Notes under the pieces: model-generated
What the model saw: the letters and a program-made list of their open reading frames with translations, nothing else
Database searches by the model: none
What the model was told of the DNA's origin: nothing
In this document: one piece after another, positions 1-13,100 of the stretch
Numbering within the stretch: position 1 is the stretch's first letter
How the letters are laid out: every line of letters begins with the position of its first letter
Assembly (NCBI GenBank): GCA_035235625.1
Contig: CP141148.1
Coordinates: forward strand, 16,369,057-16,433,056
Source: Saururus chinensis
Lineage: Eukaryota; Streptophyta; Magnoliopsida; Piperales; Saururaceae
Direction of reading: 5' to 3'
DNA length: 64,000 bases
Made by a program: the position numbers and the translations under genes

Positions 1-356
1 TTATACATATAGTCAAAATACTAAGGTTGTGTCAATCTGTCCGAATCAACTTCTTTCCTAATTTAGTTCTCTTGATGCAAATCTCAAATCCAATGGGTCC
101 ACAAGGTTGTGTTCGACCATTTCATGCATGTTTAGACCATTAAAACCTATTTTTTACTTTTAAATAGCTTTGGGTAGTTTGGCTTCACTTCCTCTTCCAG
201 TTGGATCCTGTTGAAGCTTGTTTAAACATGTAAACTCAATTAAGGTCCAGCTAACCTATTCAAAACATAAATAGCCCAAATAAATAATGAATTAACACAA
301 AATAGGATTGCAATTTGAAATGTGAGAACATTTAATTAAACATTATTTGAGTCCAT
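1..356. other. Non-satellite flank at the left edge of the array
   Basis: This AT-rich stretch does not match the monomer that starts at about 357. I see no long ORF, LTR terminus or RNA gene in it. It may be an old transposon remnant or unique flanking DNA. The first recognisable monomer phase appears at about 357, where the 'aaatgattagg' motif begins. The boundary was placed by eye and could be off by some 20 bp. Confidence 0.6.
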
Positions 357-984
357 CACAAATGATTAGGTGGTCTTTCAAAACTTTTAACGATATAATG
401 ATTTGTCTACATTCTTAACGAACTTAGGTTTCAATCGATTAAAAGGATATAAGTAGACCAAAAGTGATCCAATTAGTTCCTCATTTTATGTATTTGATAC
501 ATTTATACAAACTTAGTAAATAAGTACATATTTATTTTATTTTAAAACTAGTTATGCGAATTAAATCATATAAGTTAAGGAAGAACGGTTAAATTATAGC
601 ATCCCTTTCTAAATTTGATTTGTAATTACGAACGTAACAAACAATTGGGAGGTCATTTAGAACTTAAATGGTATAATAATTTTATGGACATTCTTAACAA
701 ACTTCATTTTTAATCGATTAAAAGGATAGAACTAGACCAAAAGTAGTCCAATTTGTTCGTCGTTTAGTGCGTTTAATTCATTCTCACGGACTTAGTAAAT
801 GAGTACTTATATATTTAAAACAACTAATTATATATTTGTGATGAGGCTGGGTGTGTTGTTCTAAAACTAGTTAAGCAAATAAAATTACATAAGTTTAGTA
901 AGAACTGTCAAATTGTTGCATCGTTTTCTTAATTTCATTCGTAATTACTAACATAATAAATGATTTGGAGGTCTTTCAAAACAT

Positions 985-1122
985 TAAACAATATAATGAT
1001 TTGTGCACATTCTTAACGAACTTCAGTTTTAATTAATTAAAAGGATATACCTTTAAACAATATAAGAATTTGGGCACATTCTTGATGAACTTCAGTTTTA
1101 ATTGATTAAGGTACCTTTACAA
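985..1122 (+). repeat. 69-bp tandem duplication inside one satellite monomer
   Basis: The segment beginning 'taaacaatata' at 985 is repeated at 1054 (69 bp apart). Both copies run through the 'gcacattctt' and 'cttcagttttaatt' motifs. The copies have since diverged at several bases. This lengthens the local monomer to about 385 bp. Confidence 0.8.
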
Positions 1123-4100
1123 AAATTTGTCCAATTGGCTCGTCGTTTAGTACATTTGATTCAATCCTACAAACTTAGCAACTGTGTGAGTAATTCTTTA
1201 AAACAACTAAATTTACATTCATAATGAGCTTAGGTGCTTTGTTCAAAAACTAGTTAAGCGAATAAAATAACATAAGTTAAGGAAGAACGGTCAAATTGTG
1301 ACATTGTTTTCTCCATATGATTCGTAATTAAAAACGTAACAAATGATTGGGAGGTTTGCTTAAACTTTAAATAATATAACGATTTGTGCGCATTCTTAAC
1401 AAACTTCAGTTTTAATCGATTAAAAAGATATAACTAGACCAAAAGTGGTCAGATTTGTTTGTCGTTTAGTACGTTTGATTCATTCCTACAACTAAATATA
1501 CATTTGTGACGAGCTTGGGTGATTTGTTCTAAAACTAGTTAAGCAAATAAAATCACATAAGTTGAGGAAGAACGGTCAAATTGTGGCATCGCTTTCTCCA
1601 TTTGATTTGTAATTATGAACGTAACAAATGATTGGGAGGTTTGTTTAAACTTTAAACAATATAACGATTTGTGCCCATTCTTAACGAACTTCTGTTTTAA
1701 TTTATTAGAAGGATATAACTAGACAAAAAATGGTCAGATTTGTTTGTCATTTAGTGCGTTTGATTCAGTGTTACAAACATACTAAATTTGTAAGTATTTC
1801 TTCAAAACAACTAAATATGCATTCGTGACGAGCTTGGGTGCTTTGTTCTAAAACTAGTTAAGTGAATAAAATCACATAAGTTAAGGAAGCACGGTCAAAT
1901 TGTGGCATCACTTTCTATATTTAATTTGTAATTTCGAACCCAACAAATGATAAGGTTGTCTTTTGAAACTTTAAACGATATAACGATTTGTGCACATTCT
2001 TAACAAACTTTCGTTTTAATTAATTAAAAAGATATAAGTAGACCAAAAAGTAGTATGATTGGTTTGTTATTTAGTACGTTTGATTTATTCATAGGAACAT
2101 AATAAATGTGTACTTATTTCTATAAAACAACAAAATATACAATCGAAACAAGTTCGCTGCTTTGTTCTAAAACTAGTTAAGCAAATGAAATCACATAAGT
2201 TAAAGAAGAACAGTCAAATTGTGGGATCATTTTCTCTATTTTAATCATAATTACAAATGTAACAAATAATTGGGAGGACTTTCTAAACTTTACACGATAT
2301 AATAATTTGTGCACATTATTAATGATGTTCGATTCTAATCGATTAAAAGAATATAACTAGACCAAAAGTGGTTTGATTGCTTCATCGTTTAGTGCATTTG
2401 ATTCATTCTTACAAATTTAATTAATAGGTACTTATTTATTTAAAACAACTAATATATATTTGTGACGAGTTTGTGTGTTTTGTTTTAAAACTAGTAAAGT
2501 GAATAAAATCAAATAACTTAAGGAAGAACGGTCAAATTGTGGCATCACTATTATTTGATTCAAAATTTTGAAGGTAACAAATTGAGGTCTAATTAAACTT
2601 TAAGTAATATAATGATTTGGGCACATTATTAATGAATTTCAGTTTTAGTCGATTAAAAGGACATAACTATACAAAAAGTGGTCCGATTGGTTTGTCATTT
2701 AGTATATTTTATTTATTTTATAAACGTAGTAAATATGCGAGATTTTATTTAAAACAACTAAATATACATTTGTGACATGCTTGGTGCTTTGTTCTGAAAC
2801 TAGTTATGTAAATAAAATCACATAAGTTAAGGAAGAATGGACAAATTGTGACATCGCTTTCTCCATTTGATCCATAATTGCGAACATAACAAATGATTAG
2901 GAGAACTTTTTAAACATTAAATGATATAATAATTTATGCACATTATTAACGAACTTCGGTTCTAATCGATTAAAAAGATATATCTTAACAAAAGTAGTCC
3001 AATTGATTTGTCATTTAGTCTATTTCATTCATGAGTACAAACTCAGTAAATAAGTATTTATTTATTTAAAATAACTAAATTTACATTCGTGATGAGTTTG
3101 GGTGCATTGTCCAATTTGATTGTTCTAATCACATCAATTGAGGAAGAACTGTCAAATTGTGGCATCACTTTCTCCATTTTATTCATAATTACAAATGTAA
3201 GAAATGATTTGGTGGCCTTTTTAAATTTTAAACAATATAACAATTTGTCCAATTTTAATGAAATTCAGTTTTAAATGATGAAAAGGTTATATCTAAACCA
3301 AAAGTGGTCTAATTGGTTTGACATTTAGTATGTTTGATTCATTCTTACAAACTTAGTAAATGAGTTTGTATTTCTATAAAATAAGTAAATAGGCATATAT
3401 GTTAGAGAAGAATGATAAAATTGTGGGCTCACTGTCTCCATATGATTCGAAATTACAAACGTAACAAATAATTTGGAGGACTTTTTAAAGTTTAAACGAT
3501 ATAATGATTTGTGCACATTCTTAACAAACTTCGGTTTTAATCGATTACAAGGATACAATTAGACCAAAAGTGATCCGATTAGTTCATCGTTTAGTATGTT
3601 TGATGCATTCTTACAAACATTGTAAATGAGTGTGTATCTTTTGAAACAACTAAATGTACATTCGTGACAAGCTTAGGTGCTTTATTCTAAAACTATCAAT
3701 GTAAATAAAATCACATAAGTTAAGGAAGAACAATCAAATTGTGGCATCACTTTCTCTATTTGATTCGTAATAACGAACGTAACAAATGATTAGGAAGACT
3801 TTTTAAACTTTAAATGATATAACGATTTGTGTACATTCCTAACAAACTTCAGTTTTCATCTTTTAAAAGGATATAACTAGACTAAAAGTGGTCTCATTAG
3901 TTCATCGTTTAGTACATTTTATTTATTTTTATGAACTTAGTGCATAAGTACTTATTTTTAAAAAAAACTAATCATACATTCATGAGGAGCTTGGGTGTTT
4001 TGCTATAAAACTATTTAAAAGAATGGAATCACATAATTTAAGAAGAACAGTCAAATGAAAGAGTTGTCTCTTTAAACTTTTAATGGTACAACGATTTGTA

Positions 4101-7100
4101 CAAATTCTTAATGAACTTCGGTTTTAATCGATTAAAAAGAATAACTAGACCAAATTTTTTTTGATTAGTTTGTCATTTTGTGTGTGATTCATGCTTACGA
4201 ATTTAGTAAATGAGTAAGTATTTCTTTGAAAAAATAAATACACATTCGTGAAGAGCTTAGGTACTTTGTTCTAAAACTAGTTAAGCGAATAAAATTACAT
4301 AAGGAAGAATAGTCATATTGTGGCATTGTTTTCTCCATTTATTCATAACTACAAATATAACAAATTATTTGGAGGACTTTTTAAAAATTATATGATATAA
4401 CGATTTGCGCACATTCTTAATGAACTTTGGTTATAATCGATTAAAAGGATATAACTATTCCAAAAGTGATTCGATTGGTTTGTCATTTAATACGTTTAAT
4501 TCATTCTTACAAACATAGTAAATGAGTAAATATTTCTTTAAAATAACTAAATATACATTTGTGACGAGCTTGAGTGCTTTATTATAAAATGAGTTAAGAG
4601 AATAAAATCGCTTAATTTAAGGAAGATTGGTCAAATTGTGGCATCGCTTTCTCTATTTGATTTGAAATCATGAACATACCAAATGATTATGAGGTCTTTT
4701 TAAACTATAAATGATAGCAATTTGTGCACATTCTTAATGAATTTCAGTTTTAATAGATAAAAAGGATATAGCTAGACCAAAATTAGTCGGATTAGTTCAT
4801 CATTTTGTGTGTTTGATTTATTTTTACAAACTTAGTAAATGAGTATCTCTTTAAAATAACTAAATATATATTTGTGACGAGCTTTGGTGCTTTGTTTTAA
4901 AACTAGTTAAACAAACAAAATCACATAAGTTATGGAAGAACGGTCAAATTGTGGCATTGCTTTCTTTATTTGATTCATAATTGCGAATGTAACAAATGAT
5001 TGGAATGTCTTTTTAAACTTTAAACAATATAAGAATTTGTGCATATTCTTATCAAACTTTGGTTTTAATCAATTAAAAAGATATAACTTGACAAAAAGTG
5101 GTCCGATTCATTTGTTGTATAGTGTATTTGATGCATTCTTAGGAACATAGTAAATGAGTAAATATTGTGGAATCTCTTTCTCCATATGATTCGTAATTAC
5201 GAATGTAACAAATGATTACAAGGACTTTCTAAACTTTATACAATATAACAATTTGGGCACATTCTTACCAAACTTTAGTTTTAATCGTTTAAAATGATAT
5301 AACTAAACTAAAAGTGATCCAATTGGTTCATCGTGTAGTGCATTTAATTCATTCTTACAAACATAGTAAATGAGTAAAGATATCTTTAAAAGAACTAAAT
5401 ATACATTCGTGACGAGCTTCGGTGCTTTGTTATAAAACTAGTTAAGTGAATAAAATAACATAATTTAATAAACTTTCTGTATTTGATTAAAAATTAAGAA
5501 CGTACCGAATGATTAGGAGGTCTTTTTAAACTATAAATGATATAACGATTTGTGCACATTCTTAACAAACTTTGGTTTTAATCGATTAAAAAGATTTAAC
5601 TAAACTAAAAGTGGTTGATTAGTTTGTTGTTTTGTTCATTTGATTTTTTCTTACGAACTTTATAAATGAGTACGCCTTTATTTAAAACAACTAAATATAA
5701 ATTCGAATAAAAGCACATAAGTTAAGGAAGAATGGTTAAACTATAACAAACTTTAGTTCTAATCAATCAAAAGGAAATAACTTCACTAATAGTGGTCCGA
5801 TTGGTTCCGTTTAGTGCGTTTTATTCATTCTTATGAACTCAGTACATAAGTACTTAATTTTTTAAAAACTAAATATACATTTACGACGAGCTTGGGTGCT
5901 TTGTTGCTAAACTAGTTGGAAAATGAAATCACATAATTTAAGAAAGAACGGTCAAATTGTGACATCACTTTCTTCATTTAATTCGTAATTACATACATAA
6001 TAAATGATTAGGAGGCCATTATGAACTTTAAACGATATAACGATTTGTTCATATTCTTAATGTATTTTGGTTTTTATAAAATAAAAAGATATAACTAGAC
6101 TAAAAGTGGCCCAATTGGTTCATCGTTTAGTATATTTGATTCATTCTTATGAACATAGTAAATTAGTATGTATTTCATTAAAAAAACTAAATATACATTC
6201 GTAACGAACTTGTGTGCTTTGTTCTAAAACTAGTTAAGTAAATAAAATCACATAAGTTAAGGAAGAACGGTCAAATTATGGCATCACTTTCTCCATTTGA
6301 TTCGTAATTACGAATGTAACAAATAATTACGAGGTCTCTTTAAACTTTAAACAATAATTATATGTGAGCATTCTTATCAAACTTTGGTTTTAAAAAATTA
6401 AAAGGATATAACTAGACCAAAATGATCTGATTAGTTCATCAACTAGTTCATTATGAACATAGTAAATGAGTTAGTATTTCTATAAAAAGAACTAAATATA
6501 CTTTCATGACGAGCTTGGGTAGATTATTTTAAAACTAGTAAAGGTAATAAAATCACATAAGTTGAGGAAGAATGACCAAATTGTGGCATCGCTTTTTCCA
6601 TTTAATTCATAATTACGAACGTAACAAATTATTAGGAGGTCATTTTAAACTTTAAACAATATAACTATTTGCATTTGATTTTTTAGGATATAACTAGACC
6701 AATAGTGGTTCGATTGGTTCGTCATTTAGTGCATTTGATTCATTCTTACGAACTTAGTAAATGAGTATGTATTTTTTTAAAACAACAAAAGATACATTTG
6801 TCATGAGCTTTGATACTTTGTTCTAAAACTAATTAAGTGAATAAAATTAAATAAGCTAAGGAAGAATGGTTAAATTGTGGCATCACCTTTTCCATTTGAT
6901 TCATAATTATGAATGTAACAAATGATTAGGAGGACTCTTTAAACTTTAAATGATATAACGATTTATGTACATTCTTAACAAACTAAAATTTTAATGGATT
7001 AAAAAGATTTATAACTAGACCAAAAGTGGTCTAAATTATTCATCGTTTAGTATGTTTAATTTATTCTTACGAACATATTTAATGAGTAAGTATTTCTTTA

Positions 7101-7779
7101 AAAGAAATATATTCACGATGAACTTTGGTGCTTTGTTCTCAAACTAGTTTAGTTAATAAAATTACATAAGTTAATAAAGAACGGTCAAGTTGTGGTATCA
7201 CTTTGAAGCACTGATTTGTAATTACAAACATAAAAAATGATTAGGAGTTCTCTTTAAACATTAAACTATATACCGATTTATGCACATTTTGAACTAACTT
7301 TCGTTTTAATCGATTATAAGGATATAATTAGATGAAAAGTGGTCTAATTAGTTCATCGTTTAATTCGTTTCATTTGTTCTTACAAACTTAGTAAATAAGT
7401 ACGTATTTCTTTAAAACAACTAAATATGTATTCGTGATGCACATTGGTACTTTGTTCTAAAACTAGTTAAGTGAATAAAATCACATAAGTTAAGGAAGAA
7501 CCATCAAATTGTTACATCGGTTTCTCTATTTTATTCATCATTACAAACATAACAATTGACCAGGAGGACTTTTCAAACTATTCATGATATAACGATTTGT
7601 GTATATTCTTAACAAACTTCGGTTTTAATCAATTAAATTATTATAAGTAGACTAAAAGTGTGCCATTTGTTCATCATTTAGTACATTTGATGCATTCTTA
7701 TGTACACAGTAAAAATAAGTGAGTATTTTTAAAAAATAACTAAATATACATTCATGACGAGCTTGAATGTTTTGGTCTA

Positions 7780-9899
7780 AAACTAGTTAAACGAATAAAA
7801 TCATATAAGTTTAGGAAGAACAGTGAAATTGTGGCATCACTTTCTATCTTTCATTCATAATTACGATCATAATAAATGATTAGGAGGATTGTTTAAACTT
7901 TAAACAAAATAACAATTTGTACATATTCTTAATGAACTTCAGTTCTAATCGATTAAATAGACATATCTTGACTAAAAGTGGTCCAATTGGTTTGTCATTT
8001 TGTGTGTTTGATTCATTTTTACGAAGTAAGTAAATAAGTACGTATTTATTTAAAAAACTAAATATACATTCGTGATCAACTTAGGTGTTTTACTGTAAAA
8101 CCATGTAAGATACTGAAATCACATAAGTTAAGGAAGAATGATCTAATTGTGGCATCGGTTTCTCCATTTCATTTGTAACTACGAGCGTAACAATTGATTT
8201 GGAGAACTTTTTAAACTTTAAGTAATATAATGATTTGTGCACATTCTTAACAAACTTTAGTTATAATCGATTAAAAGGATATAATTAGACCAAAAGTGGT
8301 CCAATCGGTTCGTCGTTTAGTACGTTTGATGCATTCTTACGAACATAGTAAATGAGTGAGTATTTCTTTAAAAAAACTAAATATACATTCATAACGAGCT
8401 TTAGTGATTTGGTCTGAAATTAGTTACGTGAATAAAATCACATAAGTTAAGGAAGAACGGTGAAATTTTGGAATCACTTCCTCCATTTGATTAGTAATTA
8501 CGAATGTAACAAATGATTGAGAGGACCATTTAAACTTTAAACGATATAATAAATTATGCACATTCTTAATGAACTTCAGTTTTAATCGATTAAATGGACA
8601 TATCTTGACTAAAAGTGGTCCGATTGGTTTGTCATTTTGTGCGTTTGATTCATTCTTACGAACTAAGTAAATAAGTAAGTATTTATTTAAAAAACTAAAT
8701 ATACATTCATGATTAGCTTATGTGCTTTATGGTAAAACTAGGTAAGATATTGAAATCACATCAGTTAAGGAAGAACGATCTAATTGTGGCATCAGTTTCT
8801 CCATTTCATTTGTAATTATGAACATAACAATTGATTTGGAGGACTTTTTAAACTTTAAACGATATAACGATTTGTGCACATTCTTAATAAACTTTGGTTT
8901 TAATCGATTAAAAGGATATATAATTAGACAAAAAATGGTCCGATTGGTTCATCGTTTAGTATGTTTGATGCATTATTACGAACATAGTAAATGAGTGAGT
9001 ATTTCTTTAAAATTAGTTAAGCGAATAAAATCACATAAGTTAAGGAAGAACGGTAAAATTGTGGCATCACTTATTCCATTTGATTAGTAATTACGAACAT
9101 AACAAATGATTGGGAGGACTGTTTAAACTTTAAACGATATAACGATTTGTGCACATTCTTAACGAACTTTAGTTCTAATTGATTAAAACTGGTCTGATTG
9201 GTTCATTGTTTAGTTCATTTGATTAATTCTTACTAACTTAGTAATTAAGTGCTTATTTATTTAAAAAACAAAATATACATTCATGATCAACTTGGGTGCT
9301 TTACTGTAAAAGTAGGTAAGATACTGAAATCACATAAGTTAAGGAAGAATGGTCAAATTGTGGCATTGGTTTTCCTTTTTCATTTGTAATTACTAATGTA
9401 ACAATTAATTTGGAGGACATTTTAAACTTTGAACAATATAACGATTTGTTTACATTCTTAACGAACTTCGGTTTTAATCGATTAAAAGGATATAACTAGA
9501 ACACAAGTGGTCCGATTGGTTCGTTGTTTAGTACATTTGATGCATTCTTACAAACATAGTAAATGAGTGAGTATTTCTTTTAAAAAACTAAATATACATT
9601 TGTAACAAGCTTTAGTGCTTTGGTCTAAAATTAGTAAAGCGAATAAAATCACATAAATTAAGGAAGAACTGTGAAATTGTGGCATCGCTTTCTCCATTTT
9701 ATTAGTAATTATGAACATAACAAATGATTGGGAGGACTGTTTAAACTTTAAATGATATAACGATTTATGCACATTCTTAACAAACTTTAGTTCTAATCGA
9801 TTAAAATGATATAAATTAACTAAAAGTGGTCCAATTGGTTCGTCGTTTAGTTCATTTAATTAATTCTTACTAACTTAGTGAATAAGTACTTATTTATTT
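7780..9899 (+). repeat. Dimeric higher-order repeat (637-bp period) within the satellite
   Basis: Two monomer types alternate. One type carries 'gtaagata-(c/t)-tgaaatc' and a 'tatttatttaaaaaactaaat' stretch; its marker 'gtaagat' lies at 8105, 8742 and 9316. The other type carries 'tttgatgcatt' and 'aatgagtgagtatttc', near 8325, 8966 and 9537. The first interval is 637 bp. The second is 574 bp because the intervening monomer has a deletion near 9015. The next marker of type one is at 17764, beyond the inserted LTR. Subtracting the 7811-bp insert gives 9953, which is exactly 637 after 9316. Confidence 0.75.
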
Positions 9900-10107
9900 T
9901 GTAAGATCCCTAATGAACCAGTCAATTTTATTCTAATTAATTTTTTTTATGTGGTTTAATGTTAATTCTGATCAGTTTTGGACTATTTTTATAATTTATT
10001 TTCCTCACATTTTAAGTTTTTAAGTTAATTTAAGTCATTTGGAATTTTTCTTGAATTTTTAATATTTTCCTGTAAAGTTAGTGTTGGTGGGACCCACCGT
10101 GGGCTCA

Positions 10108-13100
10108 TGTTACTCCTGAGGTTTTTCCTAACATTTAATTGACAATTTTCAAATATTTTATTTTGAAATACGGATGTAAATCAAAAGAACCAACAAAACT
10201 AACATTCTCAAGCGTGACCTGAAACAAAAACATAAAAGTAAAATTTGCTTTGGCCATGGGTTTTGAAAACAAATACCTCCTAGGCATCTCTGAGTACACG
10301 TTCTTTCACAATCTGAAAAATTAATCGTATATACATACCCAAGTCCAGTACATAATACATTTGTCTCACCTTAACCAATAAATGAGATTGTGGCACTAAA
10401 ATCCACATAGCCTTACTATGGTTTCACTACACTCCAGGTCGAGGAAGAATAGTCCTCCACGGGGAATAGTCTAGTCCAAAAAGTTATCGATCGACCTGCG
10501 AAAGCCTTTGAACGAAGGGCTAAAAAAATAGAGTGAGTATTTTCATACTCAGTAGAAAAATACCCAGTAGGGGAAATAAATCAATAAACTTTATAAGTTC
10601 ATACATAGATGCATTCATGTAACCATACATGAAGCAAGAAAATATGAAACATAAATAAAGTGCTACACACATACGATCGTACTGGCTGAACTTACACTTA
10701 CTTTTGTAGCGTACTCTTACACTTACACTCGGAATCACTGTCTTACTATCTTACTCATACAACCGTACGCTTTCTCATATGACTTACATAGACTCGTACG
10801 ACCTTACACGTACGAACTTACTCTTACCATTTTCCATAGAAGCTTACACTTACTTTGATTCTTACCTGTATAGTTTACTCAAAATCTGAAACATACAACT
10901 TATTCTTACTATCATACACATGATATCGGCAACTGATGCTCATTACAATTGATAAGTTCTAGTGTCTAAAAGGAAAAGAATGTCACTGGGGCATTACCTT
11001 AACCTCCGGGGAGTAACTAGACATTATGGACTTTTCCGGAGGTAAGACACACCTATGCTCATGGGGCATATGATCAAACAGGTAAAAGTAGATCCATGAT
11101 ACTACTTACCTGAGCGTGCAAATGCCCACTCTCTGGGGCCATACAATGCCAACAAGGGCTATATAATGCCTACTAAGGCGAAAAATATATGGTGCCACTA
11201 TTGGGCAGGAATCTTGTAGTGCCACTCTTGGGCATAACATACAGTGTCATCTGTAGGCAGAAAACATACAGAGCCCACGAAGGGCAGAAACTTATACTCT
11301 CAACAAGGCATCAAACGTCTAAGCCAAAATACAACACTAAGACTAAATCCCGTAGGATAACACCATGGCTAGACCAGGAAGGACGCTCAGTCGATTACTT
11401 ATCGATTGGCACAAAAATAGAACTTAATCCATCGAAACTCTCAGTCTCAAACTCACAATATTATCGAATTAGAGTTACTTACCATTCAAGTTCATATTAG
11501 GTAACTTATGCATGTACAATTATGTTCGGATCTACTTCCGGCTTAAATTCTTCAGCCAACCAAGCTAGAACCACACCAGTTCTGAAGCCTTAGTCCACAA
11601 GGATAACCTCCTACTCCACTTAACTTATCCAATCGTACTTTGAACTTGCTCTTACCCTTACAATCTTACAGATCTCTGCATAACCTTACTTGTCAAACTT
11701 GAATTCCGTACTAACACTCTTACCATTATATACTTACGGTCTTACATCTTACACCGTTCGCCTAAAAACTAAACTGTGCTTCTTGAACTCCTCGAGTGAA
11801 ACCTTTAGACCTAAGTTCCATCATCAAACCCTTACTAATTCCTTATTCATTGTTTTTCTATTACAATTCATATTACGTACATTATGCGGGTACAATTATG
11901 CTGTCCACTTTCACTAATTCACAATCCCCCAAAGACATTAACAACCTTGAATCTTCTAAATCCTTACATCACTTTGGTTTTCTACTCATTGGTCTAATGT
12001 ACTACCCGACTCAATCCAAACCAATTCTTCAATCTCATCAAATCCAACCTTTGACTGTAAATCTTATGTCTTTCCTCGCCTGTCATACAATCACAATTTC
12101 CATGTCGTAGCCCATGAAGTACCCCTTTGACAAACTTACACATACTCGTGCCCATCGATCATACACCACCAACCCACAATGAAGATCTATCACATGCTCT
12201 GATCACATACACATAATTTGTAACTTACTACCTACCCTTAGTCTTCACTAACATATGCACAATTCACATATATAAAACATGCTTATTTAGTCATCATTTA
12301 TCATGCAAAATATTAAATTATAAACTCCTAGCATGCTACTACACAATCAAAGCATGCTATCATGAAATTATGAGTTTAAGATCCCCTACCTCATAATCCA
12401 CATGATTTGATGGCAAGCAAATGATGGTGGCGGCATCGAAGGTGTAATAGGCGGCCAAAAGCATCGCACTGAGAGAGTTGCTGTCCCGAGGATTTTCAGA
12501 GATGCTGGATTTAATCTCGATAAGTTAGACTAATTTCACTCAAAGCAAAGATTGGGCTCATTAAGGTAGCCAGACAAAAGGTCCTGACACTAGAAATGGC
12601 AAAAGCGACCGTAGAATGGTAAGTGACTGATTGAAGGTCAGCCAATGGTTTAAAATACTTGTTGGCCACAAAATGTTAAAATAAACCGCAAACTATATCC
12701 AATGGAAACAATTCCGCATTGTTGAAGCCTCACAACATGGGGGAGGGCTTCGTTGCATACTCATGGACATAAGGGAGATAGAGGAGGGCTTTAACAGCCA
12801 TATTGCCTAGTAGTGGAATCATTCCATAAACATAAGTTGAAGCACTAAGACCCAGCTTAGGTGGCCGACAAAGGCGGCGTCATTTCTAAATGCTACTCAC
12901 AACAAAATCATCGTACGGATAGTCATGCATCAAGCACGGCTTACGGTAGAGGATATGGGCATGACATTAGTTGAGCCTTCGATGGACTGAGTCTAATGGC
13001 TTACAGTTTTACTTCCCCTTGGAAGAATCGGAATTCGGGAACTCTTTCCCGTAGGTTTTGAATCATGCATAACAAAAGAGAGGGTGCAGAAGTAGAATTG

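Larger units (their letters stand above)
357..9899 (+). repeat. Satellite array, subfamily F, block 1 (about 30 monomers)
   Basis: This is a head-to-tail tandem repeat with a typical monomer of 317-320 bp. The 'gcatc'-type landmark recurs at 8152, 8471 and 8791 (319 and 320 bp apart), and most monomers fit this spacing apart from small deletions (for example 273 bp between 8791 and 9064). Recurring landmarks in order are 'cataagttaaggaagaacgg', 'attgtggcatc', 'taaactttaaacgatataac', 'ttttaatcgattaaaa', 'aaaagtggtccgattgg', 'catagtaaatgagt' and 'ttgttctaaaactagttaag'. The block is AT-rich and non-coding; short ORFs in it are incidental. The monomer itself is a diverged dimer of halves of about 160 bp. 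The monomer count is block length divided by 318. Confidence 0.95.

Noticed and set aside
11189-12110. Open frames of 75-104 codons in B1
   Set aside because: No domain, low-complexity Ser/Thr/Tyr-rich translations and no support from B2; part of LTR B1.
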